Positions 1-9,799 of a stretch of DNA of 64,000 nucleotides are shown here, piece by piece. Within the stretch, counting starts at the first letter, position 1, and each line of letters opens with the position of its first letter. A model generated the notes under the pieces. The model was not told the DNA's origin, made no database searches, and was given only the letters and a program-made list of their open reading frames with translations. The stretch is from Thalassotalea profundi. Its GTDB lineage: Bacteria > Pseudomonadota > Gammaproteobacteria > Enterobacterales > Alteromonadaceae. The position numbers and the translations under genes are program-made. Where the stretch lies: contig NZ_BNAH01000005.1 of NCBI RefSeq assembly GCF_014653195.1, positions 62,001-126,000 of the forward strand, given 5' to 3'.

Positions 1-99
1 TTAATTGATATGAGAGCAGAAAACATGTTGTATTTTATCTTATTTTTATTTGCTTTGCTGGCACTAAAATTAGAGTTACGGGCAAGAGCAAAACGTTAG
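1..99 (+). CDS. Partial or very small membrane-anchored protein, open at the window edge
   Basis: The first frame is open from base 1 and stops with TAG at 97-99. From an ATG at 10 it would encode a 29-residue peptide with one hydrophobic helix (LYFILFLFALLALKL) followed by a basic end (RARAKR). It may instead be the C-terminus of a larger gene starting outside the window. A single membrane span with a positively charged tail is all that can be read. Function unknown. Confidence 0.35.
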   Translation, partial: LIDMRAENMLYFILFLFALLALKLELRARAKR

Positions 100-197
100 A
101 AAGATCACTCGTCAATTTTTAGCAGTATTCTACATTTACATAGAAGGAATAAAACTTGCTAGGTAATATCACGTCAAATTTATGTTGAAATACGGAT

Positions 198-914
198 ATG
201 ATCAATAATATTAATACCTATAGTAATTTGTTTAACGCGAGTTCCACCAGTACATCTGAAGTTGATGCTGTCATTGCTGAGCATAAGCAAAGTACGGCAG
301 TGGTTGAACAAGAAATTAGCCATAGTACTAATTTATATTTAAGCTCTCGCGCACAAAAAATTAACTCAATTAGCCAAGAGTTTTTTAGTGGTGGGAGCTT
401 AAGTGTTGAAAATATTGATTCATTAAAAGAACGTGTATATCAGCTAGGACTTATTTCAAAACAGGAATATGCAAGTTTAACTAACACAGAGTTGTCTGAA
501 AAAGAACTGGCGGCAGCCGAAGCATTACCTAACCAAAATATTGCTAATTTTATTGGTGATTTTTTAACTCGTTTAGATGAAACAGATGCAGGTAAAATAG
601 AAAAATCGGAAATTGACGAACCTTTAGAAGAAAGTGAAACACTTATTTTACTAAAAAGCACCTTATTAACAGCAAAAGACATTTTATCTGATGTTGAACA
701 AGCTAAAACTAATTCAAACTTTAAAGAGTCTTTGGCCTCAACGTTGTCTTTCTTACAAGAAACCATTAGTGCCGATGCCTTTGAGAAAATGCCACTTGAT
801 GACAAGGTTGGGCTAAGTAAAACGTATCAAGCACTTGAAATAGTAGATAAAATATCACCACAACGTCTAAGTAACGACAAGCTTAATCGTTACCTAGAAG
901 TTTCTCTTGAATAA
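198..914 (+). CDS. Hypothetical protein, acidic and helix-rich
   Basis: This 238-residue protein has no family I recognise. It has no signal peptide or membrane segment and contains no Cys and no Trp. It is rich in Glu, Ser, Leu and Asp, with long predicted helical stretches (residues 25-60 and 150-235) and a low-complexity acidic patch near 130-150. The ATG at 198 has only a weak purine stretch (GGAT) close upstream, so the start is uncertain. It stands alone: the next gene begins 283 bases downstream behind its own possible promoter. A cytoplasmic role is likely from composition only. Confidence 0.6.
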   Translation: MINNINTYSNLFNASSTSTSEVDAVIAEHKQSTAVVEQEISHSTNLYLSSRAQKINSISQEFFSGGSLSVENIDSLKERVYQLGLISKQEYASLTNTELSEKELAAAEALPNQNIANFIGDFLTRLDETDAGKIEKSEIDEPLEESETLILLKSTLLTAKDILSDVEQAKTNSNFKESLASTLSFLQETISADAFEKMPLDDKVGLSKTYQALEIVDKISPQRLSNDKLNRYLEVSLE

Positions 915-1060
915 TATAGAAAGGGTTGAAATAACCTTGTCTAAATAATCAAGCATTAATTATAAATCAACTCAAAACATTCATTATTTATATAAAGCTC
1001 TATTATTTTTAATAACAGAGTTGTTATTTTCTTGTTAAGTAATTTTATTTATTTTGTTGC

Positions 1061-1088
1061 TTGCTAGGAGGCGATTCTTTAATATAAT
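1061..1088 (+). promoter_or_regulatory. Candidate sigma70-type promoter for the PEP-CTERM gene
   Basis: A TTGCTA (-35-like, 1061-1066) is followed after 16 bases by a perfect TATAAT (1083-1088). A start near 1095 would leave a leader of about 100 bases before the ATG at 1198. The -35 match is only partial. The rest of the 915-1197 gap is very AT-rich and shows nothing else. No convincing sigma54 -24/-12 pair was found, although some PEP-CTERM genes use one. Confidence 0.35.
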
Positions 1089-1197
1089 GTTGAATTCGTT
1101 AATTTTTAAGTGTTAATGAATTTAAAATTAACAGGAAGGCGTTGCTACTGTCTGTTATTAATTGAATTAAATTTAATGGGGTTAAAATAATAATAAA

Positions 1198-1785
1198 ATG
1201 ATGGTTAAATCTAAATTAATTCATGGAATTCTTTCTGTTGTCATGTTGTTGGCAATGACTGGTGTAAATACTGTGAATGCAAAGCTTATCACGGTTGAAA
1301 ATTGGCATTTAACGACTGATGAATTGGGTGGCTTACGGCAAAGTTCTGCCTCTGAGCAAGTTTTTTATGCCGTATCTAAAATATGGCAATTAGATAGAAA
1401 TGATACCTTTGAAGCTTTGGATGGTTATTATTTTGCAACACATCAAGAGTGGCGAGATTTAGTCGGTTTTGGCCCTAATAGTAATCGAGGTTATAAAAAC
1501 CAAGGTGGATGGAATGATTATGAATGGGAAGGGAAAGAGCGTTACTTTTTTTTATTTGCTGATACATTAGATACGGGGTGGTATAAGCACGCAGGGAACA
1601 ATGATACAACATCAAACCACACCGGATTTTATCAAGGAAGAACAGGTATGGCTGGTTTTGTTATGATTAAGGGGGAAAGAGAAGTCGCAGGTTTTGGTGC
1701 TGATGCTATTGTCCCAGAGCCTACAACAATCGCTATTTTAAGCTTAGGAATTATTGCTTTATTTCTGCGTCGAATTATTGATTAA
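1198..1785 (+). CDS. PEP-CTERM sorting-domain secreted protein
   Basis: The 195-residue precursor starts with a signal peptide (basic MMVKSK, hydrophobic core, cleavage near VNA at about residue 28). It ends with a PEP-CTERM signal: VPEPTT at about 172-177, a hydrophobic span, then a short basic end (LRRIID). PEP-CTERM proteins are exported and then processed by an exosortase (EpsH/XrtA type), usually in exopolysaccharide-producing Gram-negatives. The middle (residues 30-165) is rich in Trp, Tyr, Gly and Asp and matches no domain I recognise. No exosortase or polysaccharide genes lie in this window, so the machinery must be elsewhere. Two adjacent ATG codons (1198 and 1201) could serve as start. 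Confidence 0.85.
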   Translation: MMVKSKLIHGILSVVMLLAMTGVNTVNAKLITVENWHLTTDELGGLRQSSASEQVFYAVSKIWQLDRNDTFEALDGYYFATHQEWRDLVGFGPNSNRGYKNQGGWNDYEWEGKERYFFLFADTLDTGWYKHAGNNDTTSNHTGFYQGRTGMAGFVMIKGEREVAGFGADAIVPEPTTIAILSLGIIALFLRRIID

Positions 1786-1809
1786 TCATAATATTTACAA
1801 TTATTAACT

Positions 1810-1836
1810 GCCAAGAGCTGGAGCAAAGCTCTTGGC
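1810..1836. terminator. Hairpin between convergent genes, possible bidirectional terminator
   Basis: A perfect 10-bp inverted repeat (GCCAAGAGCT / AGCTCTTGGC) with a 7-base loop lies between the convergent stops at 1785 and 1855. There is no T-run on either strand, so it is not a canonical intrinsic terminator, though position and stability suit end-of-transcript formation. Confidence 0.45.
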
Positions 1837-1854
1837 TAATATAAGTTATGATAA

Positions 1855-2799
1855 CTAGTGGTAGATAGACAAACCTAGCTCTTCTGCGATACCTGCAATA
1901 AGGTTCATACCGACAACTGAGTTTCCAAAACTGTTAAGTGGCGGGCTCCACGCGCAAATTACGCCAAAATTAGGGACAACAGCAACAATTCCCCCTCCTA
2001 CACCACTCTTTGCAGGTAAGCCAACTGAAAATGCAAACTCGCCTGATTGATCATACATACCACTGGTCGATAAAATCGCATTAACTCTATGGGCATCTTT
2101 TGGGGTGCATATTTTTTTATTCGAGAGCGGGTGAATACCTTTATTGGCTAAAAAAAGTAAACTTTGAGCTAGTTGTTTACAGCTCATACTCACCGAGCAT
2201 TGAGCAAAGTAATGCGTTAATACATCGGGCACTTCGGCTTCAATATTACCAAAACTTTTCATTAAGTAGGCAAGTGCCGCATTTCTATTGCCATGTATTA
2301 ACTCTGATTGATTTACTTCTTGATCTATATAAATATTTTCGTCATTGGCCAATGAACGCATAAAGCTTAAAAATGCAAGCTTACTCGCGGAATAATGGCT
2401 TGCTAATACATCAGCAACTAAAATAGCCCCTGCATTTATAACGGGATTACGCGGAATACCTTTTTCCCACTCAAGTTGAATTATCGAGTTAAATGGTTGG
2501 CCTGAAGGCTCCATATTAACGCGTTTCCATAAGTTATCTCCGACTCTATTCATTGCCATAACTAAGCCAAATATTTTGGAGATACTTTGAATTGAAAACT
2601 GAGTGTCATAATCGCCTGCGGTAAATACTTTTCCATCAATTGTAGCGACCACTACGCCCATTAACTCAGGAGGAACTTGTGCTAAAGCAGGAATATAATC
2701 TGCGACATTGCCTTCTTTATATGACAGAGTTTGTAAAGTTAAAAGGTTGTGTAGTTTTGACTTAAAATCGTCAGGAATTTTTCTCATTATGATGTGCAT
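1855..2799 (-). CDS. glsA: Glutaminase (serine-dependent, GlsA/YneH family)
   Basis: Hydrolyses L-glutamine to L-glutamate and ammonia in the cytoplasm. The protein is 314 residues, close to the roughly 308 of E. coli YneH. It carries the family SxxK nucleophile motif in FSIQSISK (Ser72 and Lys75) and the conserved block around NPVINAGA. The beta-lactamase/PBP-like glutaminase fold is expected. An alternative start is Met5 at 2787; neither start has a clear ribosome site. It is a single gene, convergent with the PEP-CTERM gene. With the glutamate dehydrogenase at 42 kb it would feed glutamate/ammonia metabolism. Confidence 0.93.
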   Translation of the reverse strand: MHIIMRKIPDDFKSKLHNLLTLQTLSYKEGNVADYIPALAQVPPELMGVVVATIDGKVFTAGDYDTQFSIQSISKIFGLVMAMNRVGDNLWKRVNMEPSGQPFNSIIQLEWEKGIPRNPVINAGAILVADVLASHYSASKLAFLSFMRSLANDENIYIDQEVNQSELIHGNRNAALAYLMKSFGNIEAEVPDVLTHYFAQCSVSMSCKQLAQSLLFLANKGIHPLSNKKICTPKDAHRVNAILSTSGMYDQSGEFAFSVGLPAKSGVGGGIVAVVPNFGVICAWSPPLNSFGNSVVGMNLIAGIAEELGLSIYH

Positions 2800-2895
2800 T
2801 CCACTAAAAGGTGAATGTTATTTATGAGTGTTATTATGCATGACTTTTTAGTGATTAATAACCCACTTTGCTTCTAACTTATAGTGAACTTTACT

Positions 2896-4071
2896 TTAAC
2901 TTTGTGCCTCTTTAAATTTAATTTTGGCGTAGGCCAACAACGAAACTCCAAATGCAACAATAATAGCAGTTACATATAATGCATAGTCATAGTTATTAAA
3001 TTGTTTAATTAATGCGACACTGTATAGTGGTGCAACAATTTGCCCAAGACCATACGCAGAAGTAATTGCGCCCATGATGAGTACTGGATTTTTATTGGAA
3101 AGTTGACCTGCAAAGTTCATAAACAAGGCGACTAAGCCAATAAATGTTGCACCGAATAATAAGCCGCTAATGATGTTTAAAATAATATTGCTAGATAAGG
3201 TAGGAATTAAGATACCGATAATCTGCAATAGCATGGCTATTATCATAATATTGATACTGCCAAAGTGGTGGGCTAAGCGCATCCAAATAATACAAGCGGG
3301 GATCCCGGCAATTCCTGCAATTAACCATACGTAACCACCGTAGCCCTCCAGACCCGCTAATGAATTGACAATATCGGGTAAGAATGTGGCTTGTACTACC
3401 ATGCCGACACCTTCGGTAAAGTAAGCGAGTATAAGTATTATGGTGAGGGGGGAAAATAATGATTTATCAAATTTATGCGTAATAATTTTATCTTTAGTTT
3501 GTTTTTCAAAACGTAATATATAAGCGGAATAGCATGAGAAAATGGCACCTATAACAGCGAGAATAAGCCAAGCTTCTTTCCAGTTACCACCATAGTAAAA
3601 TACGGCTCTCATGATAAGATCTGTCACAACTATTGAGAAACCTAAACCACTAAAATGAATGCCCATCGCTTTGGTTTTACTGCTTAAATTTAACTTCAAC
3701 ATGACAATAGAGGAGCCAACAACTAATGCCATTGCCGCGCCAAAACCTGCTAACAACCTTGCTAGGATCCAAACAAGGTTATTTTCGGTTATACCCAAAA
3801 TAAATGAAAAAATGACGCAAAAACATAAACCAAGCCTAAAGTATTTTACTTTGGCATGTTTATCTTTAATAAATATGGAAAAAATAGAACCAGATAAATA
3901 GCCAACATAATTTATTGATGCAAGAATACCTGCAAAAGTAATACTAATACTATCGGCCAGCATTGCGGGTAAAAGAGAGGTGAAAACAAAGCGTGCTACC
4001 CCTACACCGACAACTAAAGCTAAAATTCCAGCTAGTAGAATAGCGCTATTACTTTCTCTATTAAATTGCAA
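2896..4071 (-). CDS. MFS transporter, YbfB/YjiJ family
   Basis: A 391-residue integral membrane protein with about 12 hydrophobic segments, typical of the major facilitator superfamily. The N-terminal blocks (GVGVARFVFTSLLPAM, then INYVGYLSG) are characteristic of the YbfB/YjiJ-type subfamily, whose substrates are mostly unknown. The only plausible start in frame is TTG at 4071, because an in-frame stop lies just upstream (4087-4089). It follows the efflux operon on the same strand after a gap of about 105 bases, so it may be read through from that operon or transcribed separately. Substrate cannot be inferred. Confidence 0.8.
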   Translation of the reverse strand: MQFNRESNSAILLAGILALVVGVGVARFVFTSLLPAMLADSISITFAGILASINYVGYLSGSIFSIFIKDKHAKVKYFRLGLCFCVIFSFILGITENNLVWILARLLAGFGAAMALVVGSSIVMLKLNLSSKTKAMGIHFSGLGFSIVVTDLIMRAVFYYGGNWKEAWLILAVIGAIFSCYSAYILRFEKQTKDKIITHKFDKSLFSPLTIILILAYFTEGVGMVVQATFLPDIVNSLAGLEGYGGYVWLIAGIAGIPACIIWMRLAHHFGSINIMIIAMLLQIIGILIPTLSSNIILNIISGLLFGATFIGLVALFMNFAGQLSNKNPVLIMGAITSAYGLGQIVAPLYSVALIKQFNNYDYALYVTAIIVAFGVSLLAYAKIKFKEAQS

Positions 4072-4176
4072 TATGTTGTCCAGTCGTTATGATTTTTCAA
4101 GCCTTCAGTGTAAAATTTCTAGAGGCGGATAAGCAAATCATTAATGGTGATGAGTATAATAGTGAATATAAATAAG

Positions 4177-5202
4177 CTATTTAATTTCGACTACTTGTTT
4201 GCCTGTGAAATTTCCTGAAAGTTGCTTACGCAGTGCTGACGAAATGCTTTCTGAATCAAAGTCTATTATCGAAATTTCAGGCACAGATATATTTTTATTA
4301 GCCACATTTTCCAATAATAATTTATTCATAAAGGACATATGTTGTTGAGCACACAAACTATTGGCCAACCAAGCTCCACCTAATGAAACTATACTGATAT
4401 TTGGTGCCTTTCTAAACATCAATTCAGGGGCTAATGTCGGTAGAGTTTTTAAACAGGCAATGCGACCGCAAAATCGCATTAATTCTATGTTTCTAACAGT
4501 GGTTTCACCGCCAATAGAGTCAACTACGGCATCAAACCCTTGCGGACCAAGGGTCGTTCTTATTTTGTCGCAGAGTTTTTTATCGTGATAATCAAATACT
4601 GCGTCAGCCCCTAACTTTTTAACAAGTTTATGGTTGCGTTTTGATGCTGTGGTAAATACATCAGCGCCGCGTTGTTTGGCAAATTGAATAGCAAATTGAC
4701 CTACAGCGCCTGCACCAGCTTCAATAAAAACAGTATTTCCTTCTGTTATTTGCACTTTGTCTAAGGCGATTAGTGCAGACATACCAGAGCAAGGTAAGGT
4801 TGCTGCAATATTGCTAGAAACTGTTTCTGGGATAACCGATACGGCAAAGTTTGGCACTTTAGCATATTCACTCAATACACCTTGTTCTGCCAAACTTGAG
4901 TGCCACATAATACGATCACCAACACTTGGAAAAAGTCCTTTATTGGCTTGTACTACTGTACCTACAGCATCTAAGCCTAATATGTGTGGATATTGCCACT
5001 TACAAAACCCCGTTTGTGCAAATTGCGCGTCTAAGGGGTTTAAGCCTACCGCTTCAATTTTCACCAAAATTTCATTCTCATCACATTGCGGTAATGGTAA
5101 TTCAATTTTTGATAAGATCATCTCTTCATTGGGCTCTACCAACACAATGGCTTGCATAGTGTTGGGTAAGTCGCACAGTTGTAGCGTATTATTAGGTGCC
5201 AT
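4177..5202 (-). CDS. Medium-chain dehydrogenase/reductase, zinc-independent quinone-oxidoreductase-like
   Basis: A 341-residue NAD(P)H-dependent oxidoreductase of the MDR superfamily. An N-terminal GroES-like catalytic domain (residues ~15-130, with GLNPLDAQF and HILGLDAVGTV) is followed by a Rossmann domain with the nucleotide motif EAGAGAVGQFA near residue 160. The Cys/His/Glu zinc ligands of true alcohol dehydrogenases are not evident, which fits quinone or enone reductases. It begins 5 bases after the outer-membrane efflux gene and is clearly the fourth gene of that operon. This suggests it detoxifies a compound also exported by the pump (inference). Substrate unknown. Confidence 0.85.
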   Translation of the reverse strand: MAPNNTLQLCDLPNTMQAIVLVEPNEEMILSKIELPLPQCDENEILVKIEAVGLNPLDAQFAQTGFCKWQYPHILGLDAVGTVVQANKGLFPSVGDRIMWHSSLAEQGVLSEYAKVPNFAVSVIPETVSSNIAATLPCSGMSALIALDKVQITEGNTVFIEAGAGAVGQFAIQFAKQRGADVFTTASKRNHKLVKKLGADAVFDYHDKKLCDKIRTTLGPQGFDAVVDSIGGETTVRNIELMRFCGRIACLKTLPTLAPELMFRKAPNISIVSLGGAWLANSLCAQQHMSFMNKLLLENVANKNISVPEISIIDFDSESISSALRKQLSGNFTGKQVVEIK

Positions 5203-5207
5203 AACGT

Positions 5208-6647
5208 CTATTTTTCAGCAGTTAATTGACGACTCCATCGACCATTAAAGGCTTGATAAGTGCTTACCTTAGCAATTAATGATGATATTGATGAGTCAAT
5301 ATTGTCTTTTTCCGCTATTAAAACATCCTGTCGCGCATCTAACAACTCTAGATAAGGAATTTGTCCTTCCTGATACATCGCTTGTGCTTGATAAAATGCA
5401 TTGTTAGCGTGCTTGAAGCGTTCTTGGGCAAAAGATTGTTGATTGTTTTGCTTCACTAATAACTGTAGTGAAAGCTCACTTTCATTCATCGCCTTCAGTA
5501 CGATTTTCTGATATTCACTGTAAGCTGCTTCGCTTAAATATTCTTGTGCTTCTTTTTGCGCTAATAATGCGGGGTAACTTAATAATGACCATTCGATTTG
5601 AGGGTTTACTTGCCATTGCTGCTGAGTATCGACTAAACGAGTGTTGTTCAATCCAAGTATGCCAGCAAATCCGCTCAAGCTAATATTAGGTAACAATGCT
5701 TTATTAGCAGCCACACTTAATGAATTAGCTTGGCTAAACTTATATAGAGCTTGGAGTATATCGGGGCGAAGCGCAATGGCATTATTGGGGTCTATAATTT
5801 CGACCGCTATTTGGCTTAATAACACTTCACTGTTTTCATCAACCTTGATTTCATTAGTAAAATGTCCTGTTAATAAGGCAAGCGTTGATAAATCACGATA
5901 TTTAGCATACTTTATTTCAGGTAACAATGCTTGCTGTTGGCTTAATTGTGCTTTCGTCCTATTAAGGTCTAATTCGTTAGCCATCCCTTCATCTACTTGT
6001 GCTTGTAGCACATCGATACTTTGATGAAGCGCTTCTATTTGTTTAGTGGCAATATGTTCTTTTTTGATATTCCCTTGATAGTTTACATAACCTTTAACTA
6101 TCGCAGAAACAACTTCTACTTGTAGTAGTCTTAGTTGCTCAGCTTGACTCATCGCTGACGCATTGGCTGCATCCACTAAAGCTGTAATTCTGCCAAATAA
6201 GTCAATTTGCCAATCAGAAGCGATATTTGCCGTTGATTCCTTACTAATAGCATCAGCTAAGCTACTTCGGTTAGCTGATGCTGATATGCTACCTTGAGGT
6301 AAATAATCTGTTTTTTGTGCGCCAAGTCGAGCTAACGCACTTTTCAATTGTAATTGACTTGTTTTTAAATCATGGTTTTTCGCTAATGCGGCGTCAACTA
6401 ATTGGTTGAGTTGTGCCGAGTTGAATCTATGCCACCAATTTAATTCATCTTGCCCAGATAAATTTGAGGCAATATCAGCTCGCTCTATAAAACTTTCTAA
6501 TAGTTGTTGATGTTGCGTTTCATTAATTTTACTGGCGCAGCCAGTAATCAAAGCTGAAAGCATAACAGCGGCTACAATATGCACTTTATTTTTAAACATA
6601 ATTGAAACGTTACTTTTTAAATTAGAGTTAATTAAAGTCTTCATCAT
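5208..6647 (-). CDS. RND efflux outer-membrane lipoprotein (NodT/OprM family)
   Basis: The TolC-like outer-membrane channel of a tripartite RND efflux system. The 479-residue protein has a lipoprotein signal with lipobox ITGC (Cys37 from the first Met; residue 21 if translation starts at Met17, 6599). It has two repeated long-helix regions typical of OMF proteins, with ALA/QLN-rich helical stretches around 85-230 and 300-470. The start at 6647 overlaps the pump stop as TAATG, so translational coupling is likely; a start at 6599 would give a more normal 20-residue signal peptide. Third gene of the adaptor-pump-channel-reductase operon. Confidence 0.9.
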   Translation of the reverse strand: MMKTLINSNLKSNVSIMFKNKVHIVAAVMLSALITGCASKINETQHQQLLESFIERADIASNLSGQDELNWWHRFNSAQLNQLVDAALAKNHDLKTSQLQLKSALARLGAQKTDYLPQGSISASANRSSLADAISKESTANIASDWQIDLFGRITALVDAANASAMSQAEQLRLLQVEVVSAIVKGYVNYQGNIKKEHIATKQIEALHQSIDVLQAQVDEGMANELDLNRTKAQLSQQQALLPEIKYAKYRDLSTLALLTGHFTNEIKVDENSEVLLSQIAVEIIDPNNAIALRPDILQALYKFSQANSLSVAANKALLPNISLSGFAGILGLNNTRLVDTQQQWQVNPQIEWSLLSYPALLAQKEAQEYLSEAAYSEYQKIVLKAMNESELSLQLLVKQNNQQSFAQERFKHANNAFYQAQAMYQEGQIPYLELLDARQDVLIAEKDNIDSSISSLIAKVSTYQAFNGRWSRQLTAEK

Positions 6648-9600
6648 TATTTCTCAGCTTTTGATACTTTATTTTTACTAAGAAAAATGTAGAAAACAGG
6701 CGTGAATAATAAGCCAAAAATGGTGACTCCGATCATGCCTGAAAATACAGCATTACCCATAGCATGTCGCATCTCTGAACCAGCTCCCGTGGCTAATACA
6801 AGGGGCACTACACCGGCAGTAAATGCAATAGATGTCATCAAAATAGGACGTAAACGCATTCTACATGCTTCTATAATGGCATCTAAATGAGACAAACCGT
6901 TTTCATTTTGATCTTTTGCAAACTCTACCATTAAAATTGCATTTTTGGAGGCGAGGGCGACTAATACAATTAATGCTATTTGAGTAAATATATTATTGTC
7001 TGAGCCTACTAACCATACACCTAATAATGCTGAGAAAATCGTCATCGGTACTATTAGTATAATGGCTAAAGGAAGTCGTAAACTTTCGTACTGTGCGGCA
7101 AGCACCATGAATACTAAGAGTACCACCAAAGGAAATACATAAACCATGGTATTACCGGCTAAAATTTGTTGGTAAGTCACTTCAGTCCATTCATAGCTAA
7201 TGCCTTTTTCTAAAGTATCAGCCAAAATCAACTCGATAGCTTTTTGTGCTTGGTCAGTACTTGTCCCAGGTGTTGGACTACCGTTTAATTCTGCACTTGG
7301 ATAACCGTTGTAATGCATAACACGGTCAGGTCCAGTAGTAGGTGTAACAGTTAATACTGAGCCTAAAGGCACCATATTTCCTAGGCGGTTACGTACCTTT
7401 AAGTTTAATATTTGTTCGGGATCCTGACGAAAATCCGCATCAGCTTGTGCGTTTACCTGATATGTTCTGCCAAATAAATTAAAGTCATTAACATAGACTG
7501 AACCTAAGTATATCTGTAAGGCATTGAATACTTCATCAAGTGGAATACCTTGAAGTAAAGCTTGTTCGCGATCAATATCAATATCCATTTGAGGTACTTG
7601 AATACGAAAACTTGAGTATAAGCCCATTAAAGCTGGATCTTTTTGTGCTTTTGCTATCACGGCTTGTAAATTGTTAAAGAGCACTTCAAATCCTTGATTC
7701 TCGCGATCTTCAAGCTGTAATTTAAAGCCTCCAGTGGCGCCCAAGCCTTGAATAGGAGGCGGTGGAAATACAGCAACAAATGCTTCATCAATCGCCATGA
7801 ATTTTTGATTAAGTTGCGCGGCAATTGCCATAGCAGATTGACTAGGATCGGTTCTATTTTCAAAAGGTTCTAGTGGCGTAAATACAATGGCACTATTTGG
7901 GCTATTAGTGAAACCATTCACTGACAAGCCTGGGAAACCAACGGTATGAGCAACGCCTGGTATTTGATGAGCTATAGCTTCCATTTGTTTTACTACGGCT
8001 TCCGTTCGATCTAAACTTGATGCATCAGGTAATTGGGCAATTGCAACCAAATACTGTTTATCTTGAGCAGGAATAAACCCACCAGGAACTTGATCGAATA
8101 AGGTTAATGTACCACCAACGAGCACTAAATAGACAACGCCAACAACAGCACTTATACGGATCAATTTTTTAACTAACTTCTGATAGCCTTGAGAGCCTTT
8201 ATCAAATACTTTGTTAAATGGCGTAAATAACCATTTGCCAAACATTGCATTCAGTAAACGGGTTAACTTGTCAGGCTTACTGTCATGCGACTTTAATAAA
8301 AGTGCAGCTAAGGCTGGCGATAACGTTAATGAATTAAATGCTGATATAAAAGTAGAAATAGTAATGGTTAACGCGAATTGCTTATAAAACTGTCCCGATA
8401 AACCACTTATAAATGCTGTTGGAATGAATACTGCACCTAATACTAACGCAATAGCGATAATAGGGCCTGTTACTTCAGTCATTGCAACACGTGTTGCTTC
8501 TAATGGAGATAAACCTTTTTCTATATTACGTTCAACATTTTCCACTACCACGATAGCATCGTCGACTACAATACCTATAGCGAGTACTAAACCAAATAAG
8601 GAAAGGGTATTAATTGATACGCCTAACCATTGCATGACAGCAAATGTACCGATTAATGAAATAGGGACAGCAATTAATGGAATAATAGATGCGCGCCACG
8701 TTTGTAAAAATAAAATAACAACGATAACGACTAATGCTACAGCTTCAAGTAAGGTGGTTATTACGGCATCAATTGACCCACGAACAAATACTGTTGGGTC
8801 ATATACAATGTCGTATTCTACACCTGCTGGAAAATTTTTAGCTAATTTTGCCATCGTTTCACGTACTTGATTTGATAACTCGATAGCATTTGAGCCTGGT
8901 CGCTGGAAAACAGGCATTGCTAACGCAGGTTGGCTATCAAGTAAGGCGCGTAATGAATAGCTGTCTTGCCCTAACTCTAAGCGCGCTAAATCTACAAGGC
9001 GGGTAATTTGCCCTTCGTTACCGAGCTTAATAATAACTTGTTCAAATTCTTCAATGCTATTTAATCGGCCTTTTACATTTAATAATACTTGGAATTGGTT
9101 ATCGTTCGCTGTTGGTTGCGCACCTAAACTACCCGCTGCAACTTGCTGATTTTGCTCACGTAAAGCAGTTACTACATCTGTTGCGGTTAATTCATGTGCA
9201 GCTAATGCATCAGGATCTAACCATACGCGCATTGAATATTTTCCACCACCAAAAAGTCTCACATCGCCAACTCCTTCTAAGCGTGTAAGTTGATCTTTAA
9301 TATAAATATCTGCGTAGTTAGACAAGTAAGTTGTGTCATGTGTGTTTTCCGGTGAATATAAATGCACAACCATGGTTAAATCAGGTGATGATTTTTCAGC
9401 GACCACACCGAGTCGCTGAACTTCTTCAGGTAAGCGAGGTAGCGCACTATTTACTCGGTTTTGAACTTGTGTTTGAGCACGATCGAGATCTGTTCCTAAA
9501 GCAAAGGTAACGGTTAACGTCATTCGGCCATCACTAGTGGCTTGTGAAAACATATACAGCATATTTTCTATACCATTAATTTCTTGCTCTAATGGTGTTG

Positions 9601-9790
9601 AAACGGTTTGTCCTATTACGGTAGGGTTAGCTCCAGGGTAACTAGCGGTAACTACAACGGTAGGTGGAACAACTTCAGGATATTCACTTACAGGTAGTTG
9701 AAATAATGAAATTCCACCAGCAATTAGAATAACAAGAGAGAGCATCGCCGCAAAAATCGGCCGTTGTATGAAAAAGTGAGAAAACTTCAT
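6647..9790 (-). CDS. RND multidrug efflux pump, HAE1 family (AcrB/MexB-like)
   Basis: A 1047-residue inner-membrane proton-antiporter trimer subunit, full length for the AcrB family. Visible features are the start MKFSHFFIQRPIFA, the TM4 proton-relay pair Asp-Asp in GIVVDDAIVVVEN, and the TM10 Lys in LVALASKNAILMVEF. There are two large periplasmic loops (about 40-340 and 570-870). It captures hydrophobic drugs or toxicants from the periplasm and outer leaflet and passes them to the outer-membrane channel. It lies 9 bases after the adaptor gene and overlaps the channel gene by one base, in one operon with both. Substrate range cannot be told from sequence. Confidence 0.95.
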   Translation of the reverse strand: MKFSHFFIQRPIFAAMLSLVILIAGGISLFQLPVSEYPEVVPPTVVVTASYPGANPTVIGQTVSTPLEQEINGIENMLYMFSQATSDGRMTLTVTFALGTDLDRAQTQVQNRVNSALPRLPEEVQRLGVVAEKSSPDLTMVVHLYSPENTHDTTYLSNYADIYIKDQLTRLEGVGDVRLFGGGKYSMRVWLDPDALAAHELTATDVVTALREQNQQVAAGSLGAQPTANDNQFQVLLNVKGRLNSIEEFEQVIIKLGNEGQITRLVDLARLELGQDSYSLRALLDSQPALAMPVFQRPGSNAIELSNQVRETMAKLAKNFPAGVEYDIVYDPTVFVRGSIDAVITTLLEAVALVVIVVILFLQTWRASIIPLIAVPISLIGTFAVMQWLGVSINTLSLFGLVLAIGIVVDDAIVVVENVERNIEKGLSPLEATRVAMTEVTGPIIAIALVLGAVFIPTAFISGLSGQFYKQFALTITISTFISAFNSLTLSPALAALLLKSHDSKPDKLTRLLNAMFGKWLFTPFNKVFDKGSQGYQKLVKKLIRISAVVGVVYLVLVGGTLTLFDQVPGGFIPAQDKQYLVAIAQLPDASSLDRTEAVVKQMEAIAHQIPGVAHTVGFPGLSVNGFTNSPNSAIVFTPLEPFENRTDPSQSAMAIAAQLNQKFMAIDEAFVAVFPPPPIQGLGATGGFKLQLEDRENQGFEVLFNNLQAVIAKAQKDPALMGLYSSFRIQVPQMDIDIDREQALLQGIPLDEVFNALQIYLGSVYVNDFNLFGRTYQVNAQADADFRQDPEQILNLKVRNRLGNMVPLGSVLTVTPTTGPDRVMHYNGYPSAELNGSPTPGTSTDQAQKAIELILADTLEKGISYEWTEVTYQQILAGNTMVYVFPLVVLLVFMVLAAQYESLRLPLAIILIVPMTIFSALLGVWLVGSDNNIFTQIALIVLVALASKNAILMVEFAKDQNENGLSHLDAIIEACRMRLRPILMTSIAFTAGVVPLVLATGAGSEMRHAMGNAVFSGMIGVTIFGLLFTPVFYIFLSKNKVSKAEK

Positions 9791-9799
9791 GAGCTGCCC

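Noticed and set aside
1120..1155. A sigma54 -24/-12 promoter before the PEP-CTERM gene
   Set aside because: GG and GC elements occur but the flanking bases and spacing do not fit the consensus.
4757..5248. A 163-codon plus-strand frame opposite the MDR reductase
   Set aside because: It is antisense to a gene with clear domain motifs, and its own translation shows no domain.
8424..8870. A 148-codon plus-strand frame opposite the RND pump
   Set aside because: The Thr/Asn/Ile-rich translation is the mirror of pump membrane segments; the pump frame is certain.
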